This document shows, piece by piece, positions 9,475 to 15,830 of a DNA stretch of 64,000 nucleotides (positions within the stretch are counted from its first letter, which is position 1; every line of letters starts with the position of its first letter). Below the pieces are notes generated by a model. That model searched no databases. It was not told where the DNA came from and saw nothing but the letters and a program-made list of their open reading frames with translations. The stretch is taken from contig NZ_JAGXJN010000002.1 of the NCBI RefSeq assembly GCF_019091455.1, forward strand, positions 551,959-615,958. Reading direction: 5' to 3'. The stretch comes from Chitinophaga sp. GbtcB8. GTDB taxonomy: Bacteria > Bacteroidota > Bacteroidia > Chitinophagales > Chitinophagaceae. A program made the translations under genes and the position numbers.

Positions 9475-10077
9475 TCACCCCTTTGATTTCACCCCGCATC
9501 CTACAGCTTTCGTAAATGTTACCTCCGGCTGCTGACCAGCCAGTAAGCTATTCACCGCATTCTGCACATAATTGATCTTCTGCGCATTTCCATTATCCGG
9601 ATCATTGTCAATTGCGCCAATATAAGCCACTACAATTCCTTTAGGTGTTTTCTGCAGTACAAACACATGCGGCGTACGCAGGGCGCCAAAGCGGCGGGTC
9701 ACTACTTGTCCGGGATCTTCCAGGTAGGGAAAGTTCAGGCTGCTTTTGCGGGCATGCTGCTGCATATCGGCAAAACTCTCACTACTTGCTACTTCCGGGT
9801 CATTAGGGTTGATCATGATCACCGGGAACCCTTTACCGGAGAACTTTTCCTGCAATGCCACCATACGGTTCTCATAACCGCGGGATACGGGACAGCTGTT
9901 ACAGCCAAAGATCACAATGTACCCCCTGGCATCCGGGTAGCTGGCCAGCGATACGGTGTTGTTATCAACGTTCTTCAGTTTAAAATCGGTTACCACCGCG
10001 CCTACGGCGTAACCTTTTTCCTGTGCCCGGGCACAAAGACCCGGCAGCAGTAGCACCAGTAAGAGTAAGTTGCGCAT
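9475..10077 (-). CDS. Exported redoxin/AhpC-TSA-like thioredoxin-fold protein
   Basis: A 200-residue protein with a signal peptide (about 1-18, ending ARAQ) and a peroxiredoxin/TlpA-type thioredoxin fold: DFKLKNVDNNTVSLASY is the usual N-terminal strand region, and C59-N-S-C62 sits at the CxxC active-site position. An additional Cys lies near the C-terminus (VGCGVKS). Close relatives are annotated as thioredoxin-family proteins of the redoxin superfamily; reductase versus peroxidase activity is undecided. The upstream gene, 7 bp away, encodes a second thioredoxin-fold protein, so the two form an operon for periplasmic thiol chemistry. Confidence 0.85.
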   Translation of the reverse strand: MRNLLLLVLLLPGLCARAQEKGYAVGAVVTDFKLKNVDNNTVSLASYPDARGYIVIFGCNSCPVSRGYENRMVALQEKFSGKGFPVIMINPNDPEVASSESFADMQQHARKSSLNFPYLEDPGQVVTRRFGALRTPHVFVLQKTPKGIVVAYIGAIDNDPDNGNAQKINYVQNAVNSLLAGQQPEVTFTKAVGCGVKSKG

Positions 10078-10084
10078 AACGGTA

Positions 10085-10570
10085 TTATTTTAAAGAGTTG
10101 TACAAGGCCAGTAGCTGGTCGTATGTAAATTCCTTTTCTTCCAGGCGGCGTAGCTGTTTCCTTTTGTTAATAAAAAGTGTGGCAGGTATACTGCCCGACC
10201 ATTGCGGGCTGATACGGTCTATGTATTGTTGCTGATCAGTTTCATTAAGCAGTAATACTTCATTCTTCAGTTTTGCTTTTTGCACAAACGGCATCACTTC
10301 GTTTTTTAGTTTGGACCGTGCATCCAGGCTAACCAGCAATACCTTTACCGGTGTATGCTGTAACGTTTTCCCGAACCGTTCAAAATGTGGAAGCTCCTGT
10401 ACGCATGGGCCGCACCAGGTAGCCCAGAAGTTTATGATGTAAGTAGTATCACGGCCTGCAGCAAAACGTTGTTCCAGCTGGTCCAGGGTGGCCAGCCGCA
10501 CCTGCTGTGCGTGTGCAGATAAAAGCAGGGTTTGCAGAACAACCATATATACAGCAGTTTTGATGAGCAT
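10085..10570 (-). CDS. TlpA/ResA-like periplasmic thiol-disulfide oxidoreductase
   Basis: A 161-residue exported thioredoxin with a signal peptide (about 1-21, ending AHAQ) and a canonical active site, NFWATWCGPCVQELPHF, with C53 and C56. The cis-Pro loop is recognisable in GSIPATLFI. TlpA/ResA proteins reduce specific periplasmic disulfides, for example in cytochrome c maturation. No cytochrome genes are nearby, so the partner is unknown. It is the first gene of a two-gene operon with the redoxin-like protein 7 bp downstream. Confidence 0.88.
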   Translation of the reverse strand: MLIKTAVYMVVLQTLLLSAHAQQVRLATLDQLEQRFAAGRDTTYIINFWATWCGPCVQELPHFERFGKTLQHTPVKVLLVSLDARSKLKNEVMPFVQKAKLKNEVLLLNETDQQQYIDRISPQWSGSIPATLFINKRKQLRRLEEKEFTYDQLLALYNSLK

Positions 10571-10645
10571 GCCGTGTAAGATGGGTTATTATAAAAGTTA
10601 CAAAGAAGCGGGGAGATGGGAAAGTTAAATGGATGAGTGGCATAC

Positions 10646-10677
10646 TTTGGCCGGATGGGCCTGATTTTGTATCTTTA
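10646..10677 (+). promoter_or_regulatory. Bacteroidota-type promoter for the 10704 operon
   Basis: TTTG at 10646-10649 is followed after 20 bp by TATCTTTA (10670-10677), one mismatch from the TAnnTTTG -7 element of the Bacteroidota primary sigma factor. Transcription would begin about 7 bp later, roughly 20 bp before the ATG at 10704. Confidence 0.55.
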
Positions 10678-10703
10678 TCAGGCAAGTAATTGATTTATTT
10701 CAG

Positions 10704-11189
10704 ATGATAGCACTGGATTACCATTCAATTTTGGGTGCTCAGTATAAAGAGAACCGTGAGTATAAAATAGTCGTTTCCGTCTATTTTGTCTTGCGTCCTT
10801 TTTTTCTTGCCAACCGGTTCTTAAGCAGAACAAATAAAAAGCTGGTTGCTTATCTGTTGGAATTAAAAGGTACCTATGTCTATCTGTTAGAAAATGTTGA
10901 GGAAATCAGGAATGAGAATCTGAGCCTGCAGATAGCAAGCATTGAAGAAACAATTAAATACATCTATGCTGTTCAAAATGACCTGGAACAGCATTTGGTT
11001 AATCCCAGGTCTAAAGCATTAAAAGCTACTCACGATATAATAGCGGAGATCCTTGAGATCATGCACGACACGCTGAGGCTTTTAAAAAAGAATACCCTTA
11101 AACAACCAGTGACAGCAGTTTCTGAAGAAGCAAAAACCGCTGTCAGCCGTTCCGGCAAAACAATGAACAGGATACTGTATGGCCGTTAA
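10704..11189 (+). CDS. Helical protein of unknown function, partner of a MazF-like gene
   Basis: A 161-residue protein I do not recognise. Residues 20-40 are hydrophobic and aromatic (KIVVSVYFVLRPFFLANRF) and might be a buried or membrane-associated helix. Residues 45-130 look like long amphipathic helices, with leucine-rich heptads in the LEENVEEIR and IEETIKYIYAVQNDLEQHL regions. The last 30 residues are Ser/Thr/Lys-rich and probably flexible, a common trait of antitoxins. Its 3' end overlaps the start of the PemK/MazF-like gene by 11 bp, so the two are translationally coupled. By position it could be the antitoxin, but no DNA-binding domain is evident. Confidence 0.7.
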   Translation: MIALDYHSILGAQYKENREYKIVVSVYFVLRPFFLANRFLSRTNKKLVAYLLELKGTYVYLLENVEEIRNENLSLQIASIEETIKYIYAVQNDLEQHLVNPRSKALKATHDIIAEILEIMHDTLRLLKKNTLKQPVTAVSEEAKTAVSRSGKTMNRILYGR

Positions 11190-11541
11190 CCAGCGCGACG
11201 TATTTCTTCTTCCACATCCTTACGGTAGCAATTATGGAGAACCTCATCCGCACATAGTGCTCTCCATATTGGAAGCAAATCAACATGAGAACACTTTCAT
11301 TGCCGTAATGGTAACCAGTTCCGAAATTACACGGGATGACTTTTCTTTTACTTTGTTAGATGAGATGTTTGAAAAGCCACTAGCTAAGAAAAACTCTCAT
11401 GCCAGAATGCATTTATTGACCTTATCTTTCGGAGAAGACATTGACCGTCCTAAGATCAATACAATGAAGGCAGCTCCATTCAGAGCGCTTATGAAAAGCA
11501 TAGGTGACCTCATATTTAATTTTCAGTTCTTACCACAATAG
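11179..11541 (+). CDS. PemK/MazF-like protein, candidate toxin
   Basis: A 120-residue protein whose N-terminus, QRDVFLLPHPYGSNYGEPHPHIVLS, follows the PemK/MazF pattern: a Gly/Arg-Asp start, a strand, a loop rich in Pro and Gly, then x-R/H-P-x-x-V-L-S. A second strand, TFIAVMVTSS, matches the next conserved MazF strand. MazF proteins are RNA endonucleases with an SH3-like barrel. Here the usual basic Arg before Pro is replaced by His (PHPHIVL), and the protein is slightly longer at the C-terminus, so activity is uncertain. It overlaps the upstream helical gene by 11 bp. A catalytically altered family member with another role is possible. Confidence 0.6.
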   Translation: MAVNQRDVFLLPHPYGSNYGEPHPHIVLSILEANQHENTFIAVMVTSSEITRDDFSFTLLDEMFEKPLAKKNSHARMHLLTLSFGEDIDRPKINTMKAAPFRALMKSIGDLIFNFQFLPQ

Positions 11542-11551
11542 CAGCACGTTT

Positions 11552-12427
11552 TCACCCTACCTTCCCCGCATACCCCTTAAAATACCCCATCGGCGTTTTC
11601 CCGGTAATAGCCTTAAACTGCCGGTTAAAGTTCGCCAGGTTATTAAACCCCGATGAATATGCCACCTGTGCAATGCTCATATCATTTTCCAGCAGCAGCT
11701 TACATGCATACCCGATCCGCAGCTCCGCCAGGAATTGAAAATACGTTTTAGAGGTACGTGTTTTAAAATACCTGCAAAAGGAGTGGGGGCTGATGTGTAC
11801 TGCCTTTGCCACAGTTTCAATGCTAAGGGCCTGGGTGAAGTTGTTAAAAGTATAATGATAGATCTCGTTGATCTTATCCGTGCGTTGCAGGTTGTATTCC
11901 TGCACAAAACCCAGGCTGCTGAGGAAACTTTTTTCCGGCGTAGCAGCAATCGCGGTAAGCAGGTGAATAAGTAAGGTGATCTTTTGCGGACCGCTGGCCT
12001 GTAATATTTCCTCCATCTGCAACGACAATGCAGCTTTGGCTTTCCCATGTATCTGCAGGCCCCTGCCTGCCTGTTTCAGCAGCATACGCACTGGTTCCAT
12101 TTCCGGTAGCTGTAAAAAGGTATCGCCCCAGAAGTTTTCGTGAAAGTGAATGGCCACGGCTTCAATATGCAGCCCGCTATCCGGTTGGAAATAGTCTGCA
12201 TCATTACGCCACATATGCGGCAGGTTGGGGCCCAGCAGCACCAGGTCGCAATCGGTAAAACGTTCCATATGGTCGCCCACCAGGCGGGTGCCCCGTCCCT
12301 TGCGAATGAGCGTTAGCTCCACTTCCGGGTGATAATGCCAGTGGTTATACAGGTAAGGCAGCACATCTTCCCGCACACTAAAGGAATGCCCGCCATGCAC
12401 AGCTACTTTCCGGAGGATCGGTTTCAT
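11552..12427 (-). CDS. AraC-family transcriptional regulator with N-terminal cupin domain
   Basis: A 291-residue regulator with an N-terminal sugar-sensing cupin (about 10-140; YNHWHYHPEVELTLIRKGRGT and the double-stranded beta-helix pattern) and a C-terminal AraC/XylS DNA-binding region with two helix-turn-helix motifs (about 195-285; second HTH around SIAQVAYSSGFNNLANFNRQFKAITG split by a linker, ending TPMGYFKGY). Such proteins activate catabolic operons on binding a sugar or uronate. The plus-strand arabinose-type glycan cluster begins about 620 bp away in the opposite direction, so this gene is the natural candidate for its regulator; that link is inferred from position. Confidence 0.9.
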   Translation of the reverse strand: MKPILRKVAVHGGHSFSVREDVLPYLYNHWHYHPEVELTLIRKGRGTRLVGDHMERFTDCDLVLLGPNLPHMWRNDADYFQPDSGLHIEAVAIHFHENFWGDTFLQLPEMEPVRMLLKQAGRGLQIHGKAKAALSLQMEEILQASGPQKITLLIHLLTAIAATPEKSFLSSLGFVQEYNLQRTDKINEIYHYTFNNFTQALSIETVAKAVHISPHSFCRYFKTRTSKTYFQFLAELRIGYACKLLLENDMSIAQVAYSSGFNNLANFNRQFKAITGKTPMGYFKGYAGKVG

Positions 12428-12605
12428 ACGTGGAACTTGTTTTTAATCCAAAAATACACAATACAATCGCCTGAATAGGTAATAATTGCCAATATAGTAT
12501 AATTTTTGGCTCGTAAAGGATAATACGGTCATCAAAAAAACAATCAATTTGCAGTATGCTAATATTCCACGTTTGTTGATATACCTGCACACCGTCACCT
12601 GCGGC

Positions 12606-12716
12606 ATGTATGGAGCTATAAACCGGATACCGCCTTTTTTATTCCCCGGGTTGTTCCGTCACCTGCAGAATGATCCGGAGTTGCCAGCTCCTTCCGCCAG
12701 GAGGTTGCCATCATGA
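12606..12716 (+). CDS. Possible small ORF, 36 residues
   Basis: A short open frame starting MYGAINRIPPFLFPGLF and rich in Pro, Leu and Arg; no homology is recognised. Its TGA overlaps the ATG of a second small ORF in an ATGA arrangement, as in translationally coupled genes, and an AGGAGG sequence precedes that second ATG. Bacteroidota rarely rely on Shine-Dalgarno pairing, so this could be chance. It may equally be a remnant of one larger, frameshifted gene. Confidence 0.2.
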   Translation: MYGAINRIPPFLFPGLFRHLQNDPELPAPSARRLPS

Positions 12717-12886
12717 ACGCGCAACGGTACACAGGAAGTAAGAACAAACAGACGCAGGGGCATTATCAAAGCCCGCCGGGAGCATATGTTGAAGTTAGAA
12801 AAGAGGATACGGTGAATGGCCTGTTAACCCTGCAGCAGGCCAACACCTATTTCAGTAACATTCAAAAAAAACGCTGCACTTCATAA
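12713..12886 (+). CDS. Possible small ORF, 57 residues
   Basis: An ORF encoding a basic, Gln- and Tyr-rich peptide beginning MNAQRYTGSKNKQTQG and ending KKRCTS. Its ATG overlaps the stop of the preceding 36-codon ORF, and AGGAGG lies 9 bp upstream. No family is recognised. The composition (RKEDTVNGLLTLQQANTYF) looks more protein-like than random intergenic sequence, hence its inclusion at low confidence. Confidence 0.25.
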   Translation: MNAQRYTGSKNKQTQGHYQSPPGAYVEVRKEDTVNGLLTLQQANTYFSNIQKKRCTS

Positions 12887-13050
12887 TGAATAATTCGTAA
12901 TTTAATCAACCATGTTTAATGTAAATGATCAGGAAACTTTGCTTACATTATGCCTGTATAACTGTAGTTATTTGCGCAACTGTTCCGCGTGCATAATTCA
13001 TACCTGATGCTACCGCAGTACCCAATTCGTAATTGATAATTAATAATTCA

Positions 13051-14304
13051 ATGAAGTATCCTTTCCACGCACTTTCCCTCCTTCTCCTCGCGGCCTGCAA
13101 CCCGGCTCCTAAACAAGCGGATCAGGCAAAACAGGCCGACCAGCAAGCTGCTCAAACCACGGATGCAGGCACCTTTCAGCAGGATGAAAATTTTCTGCAC
13201 AACCACCTGGGCAACCTGGTAACACTCAAAAGCCCCGACGATAGCAGCATGGTATTGGTAGCCGGTGATTACCAGGCCCGTGTTATGACCAGCAGCGCCG
13301 GCGGTTATCATGGCAAAAGTTATGGCTGGCTTAACTATAAACTAATTGAATCTGGCAAATACAACCCGCATATTAATGCCTACGGTGGCGAGGAACGTTT
13401 CTGGTTAGGCCCGGAAGGCGGGCAGTATGCGCTGTTCTTTCCCAAGGGAAAACCCTTTGCCTTTGAGCACTGGCAAACACCCGGCCTCATTGATACCGCT
13501 GTTTTTGACCTGAAGGATCAAAGCAGTACCACTGTACATTATTACAAAGAAGGCGTTTTGCAGAACTATGCAGGTGCTGATTTCCAGGTAGGCATCTCAC
13601 GTAAGATAACCTTACTGAACCGCGCCACCCTTATACAGCAGCTGGGTTTTACGCTGCCGCAAAGCATTGCCACCGTAGCTTACCGCACGGAAAATACCCT
13701 AACCAATAAAGGCAAAAACGCCTGGCAGGAAAGTACCGGCCTTTTATCCATCTGGTTGTTAGGCATGTTCACCCCTTCAGACAAAACCGTGATCGTAGTA
13801 CCTTTTAAAGCAGGAGCTAATGCAAGAGCAGCCATTCATGATGATTATTTTGGTAAGATCCCGCCTGGTTATTTGCAGGTAAAAGACAGCCTGCTGCTTA
13901 TGAAGGCCAATGGCCGTAAGCGCGGTAAGGTAGGCCTGGCGCCGGAAATAGCCATACCCATGGCTGGCAGTGTGGATGTGGAAAGTGGCGCTATCACCCT
14001 CATCTTATTCAGCATTAATAGAAACGGGAAATATGTTAATTCAAAATGGGAGCAGCAAAAGGAACCTTATAAAGGAGATGTGGTGAATTGTTATAATGAT
14101 GGCCCGCTGGAAGATGGTTCCCAAATGGGCCCCTTCTATGAGCTGGAATCTTCTTCGGATGCTCGCCCGCTGGCTCCCGGCAATTCACTGACCTACAGCC
14201 AAACCACAGTGCACCTGGAAGGCTCCTATGCCACTATGGATTCCCTGGCACAGCGGCTTTGGCATATGTCCATCCAGGACATCAGCACCGCATTTCCAAA
14301 ATAA
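13051..14304 (+). CDS. Exported lipoprotein, DUF6786/mutarotase-like
   Basis: A 417-residue lipoprotein: the signal ends in LLLAAC with the lipid-anchored Cys at about residue 16, followed by a Gln/Ala-rich linker. The remainder is mostly beta-strand, and GGEERFWLGPEGGQYALFF resembles the substrate-groove region of galactose-mutarotase-like (DUF4380/DUF6786) proteins. If so, it may bind or epimerise sugars released at the cell surface or in the periplasm; catalytic residues cannot be assigned. It opens the plus-strand cluster leading to SusC/D and the arabinofuranosidase. The ATG at 13051 was chosen over one 18 bp upstream because the lipoprotein signal starts there. Confidence 0.7.
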   Translation: MKYPFHALSLLLLAACNPAPKQADQAKQADQQAAQTTDAGTFQQDENFLHNHLGNLVTLKSPDDSSMVLVAGDYQARVMTSSAGGYHGKSYGWLNYKLIESGKYNPHINAYGGEERFWLGPEGGQYALFFPKGKPFAFEHWQTPGLIDTAVFDLKDQSSTTVHYYKEGVLQNYAGADFQVGISRKITLLNRATLIQQLGFTLPQSIATVAYRTENTLTNKGKNAWQESTGLLSIWLLGMFTPSDKTVIVVPFKAGANARAAIHDDYFGKIPPGYLQVKDSLLLMKANGRKRGKVGLAPEIAIPMAGSVDVESGAITLILFSINRNGKYVNSKWEQQKEPYKGDVVNCYNDGPLEDGSQMGPFYELESSSDARPLAPGNSLTYSQTTVHLEGSYATMDSLAQRLWHMSIQDISTAFPK

Positions 14305-14308
14305 TTTT

Positions 14309-14450
14309 TGATTTACGATTTACGATTTTAGATTTACGATCTGACCGGACTTTGGTAAACCGTTTCCATCAAATCTAAAATCGTAAATCTAAAATCGTAA
14401 ATTCCAACGATCCGGGAAATCTAAAATCGTAAATCTAAAATCTAAAATCA
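14309..14450. repeat. Cluster of ATTTTAGATTTACGATTT inverted repeats
   Basis: The 146-bp gap between two cluster genes is built almost wholly from one word. On the left GATTTACGATTTACGATTTTAGATTTACGAT (split here only by position) reads one way, and on the right AAATCTAAAATCGTAAAT reads as its reverse complement several times, up to the start codon at 14451. A short unrelated core (about 14340-14368) separates the arms, so the transcript could fold into a long AT-rich hairpin between the two coding regions. Confidence 0.75.
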
Positions 14451-15302
14451 ATGGAGCTTATCCGCTTATACAACACTACCAAGGGCATTTTTGCGTACTA
14501 CCATGAACGTTACTACCGCATGGAAAACAGCTGGGATACGCTGGTGAACGCTTCAGACCTGTTTAACAGTCTTTCCAAAGCCATAGCAGCCGCACAACCA
14601 GCCAGCGATGCGGAAACCGCCATTCAGCAACACCTGCTGCCACCCATCAGCTCCCAGGAAATATGGGCCGCAGGTGTTACCTATTTCCGTAGTAAGGTAG
14701 CCCGCATGGAAGAATCAGAAGACACAGGCGGCGCTACTTTTTATGATCTGGTATATGAAGCAGAAAGGCCGGAGCTGTTCTTTAAATCCACCGCACGCCG
14801 TGCTGTAGGTCATGGTCACAAAGTAAATATCAGAAAGGATTCCACCTGGAATGTACCAGAACCGGAGCTAACCCTGTTCATTAACCGCGAAGGCGCCATA
14901 CAGGGTTATACCATTGGCAACGACATGAGCTCCCGCAGCATAGAAGGAGAGAACCCCCTGTACCTGCCGCAGGCAAAGACATATGAAAAAAGTGCAGCCA
15001 TTGGCCCATGCCTGCTGGTACCTGATCAAACCATTCCGCCGGATACAGAGATCAGGATGCAGATACTGCGCAACGGGCAGCCGCAGTACAGCGATGCAGT
15101 ACCCATCAGTCAAATGAAACGCGGCCACCAGGAGCTGGCCGGTTTCCTGTACCGCGAATGCGATTTTCCCGATGGCTGTTACCTGATGACCGGCACCTGC
15201 CTGGTGCCCGACAGCAGCTTTACCCTGCAGGAGAACGATGTGGTGCAGATCACCATTGACCCCATTGGCACCCTGGTAAATACTATTGCCCTTAAAAAAT
15301 AA
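14451..15302 (+). CDS. Fumarylacetoacetase-fold enzyme, 2-dehydro-3-deoxy-pentonate dehydratase-like
   Basis: A 283-residue cytosolic enzyme of the fumarylacetoacetate hydrolase superfamily. Expected metal ligands are present: E137 and E139 in VPEPEL and D158 in GNDMSSR. The segments VYEAERPELFFKS, VGHGHKV, ENPLYLPQAKTY and the C-terminal TGT-x-L-V-P closely resemble archaeal KdaD, which dehydrates 2-dehydro-3-deoxy-D-arabinonate to 2,5-dioxopentanoate in oxidative pentose breakdown. That comparison is from memory of the family. It sits beside SusCD and a GH51 arabinofuranosidase, which favours a sugar-acid substrate over an aromatic one. No dehydrogenase or sugar-acid dehydratase partner is in the window, so the complete pathway is not shown. 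Confidence 0.82.
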   Translation: MELIRLYNTTKGIFAYYHERYYRMENSWDTLVNASDLFNSLSKAIAAAQPASDAETAIQQHLLPPISSQEIWAAGVTYFRSKVARMEESEDTGGATFYDLVYEAERPELFFKSTARRAVGHGHKVNIRKDSTWNVPEPELTLFINREGAIQGYTIGNDMSSRSIEGENPLYLPQAKTYEKSAAIGPCLLVPDQTIPPDTEIRMQILRNGQPQYSDAVPISQMKRGHQELAGFLYRECDFPDGCYLMTGTCLVPDSSFTLQENDVVQITIDPIGTLVNTIALKK

Positions 15303-15830
15303 AACCCCTTACACTTGTTAACCCATCCTGCAGCTGCAGGAAATGGGGTATATCTCCTCAAAATTTTAAATGAAAACAAAAAAGATGATGTGAAAACATT
15401 AAAGTTATTACATTTATAGTCAAAGCGTAAAGCGCAAAGCAGAAGGCATAAAGCTTTAAGCCCTTGTATTGGTAACAGTTTATCCATTCAGAGGCACATA
15501 CCATAAAGCGTAACACAATCAGCTTTCTGCTTTACGCTTTCTGCTTTCAGCCGGGGAATTAACACATCGTTAATGCAGCATGTCATGTGGCTAAAATACT
15601 ATTACATTAGTTTTGTCCGCGCTGTATCTTTAACTAACTAACTATATTATGAGCACACTTACAGGGGAACAATGATTGGCCAGTCCATACTAACAATCGG
15701 GTAGCCATTTTTAGCCTATACATTATTGGGCGGCTTTTTTATTTCTTTGAATTGTAGAGAGGATCACAGCATTATTCATTTATTACGACCAGATAGCTGA
15801 ATCGTTTATCACTTACTTATTTTTCCTGCT
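15303..15830. other. Leader region upstream of the first SusC gene
   Basis: A 528-bp spacer. It holds an imperfect inverted repeat made of AAAGC words (left arm about 15422-15447, right arm about 15521-15550), a candidate promoter (15586-15615), and a nine-codon ORF MSTLTGEQ (15649-15675). A GC-containing T-tract region, GGGCGGCTTTTTT, lies about 50 bp after that ORF. The last part resembles an attenuator layout, but I could not draw a strong terminator stem. Confidence 0.45.
15586..15615 (+). promoter_or_regulatory. Candidate promoter of the SusC/SusD operon
   Basis: TAGTTTTG (15608-15615) is an exact match to TAnnTTTG. TGTG at 15586-15589, 18 bp upstream, is a 3/4 match to the -33 TTTG. 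Transcription would start near 15622, leaving a leader of about 210 bases before the SusC start codon. Confidence 0.45.

Larger units (their letters stand above)
12428..13050. other. Intergenic region between AraC gene and glycan cluster
   Basis: A 623-bp divergent spacer. Apart from two short overlapping ORFs (listed separately), it contains AT-rich stretches near 12430-12560 and 12890-13050, the latter with ATAATGAATAATTCGTAATT-like words that recur close to the next start codon (GTAATTGATAATTAATAATTC). Promoters for both flanking genes must lie here, but I could not fix a convincing -33/-7 pair. Confidence 0.4.
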
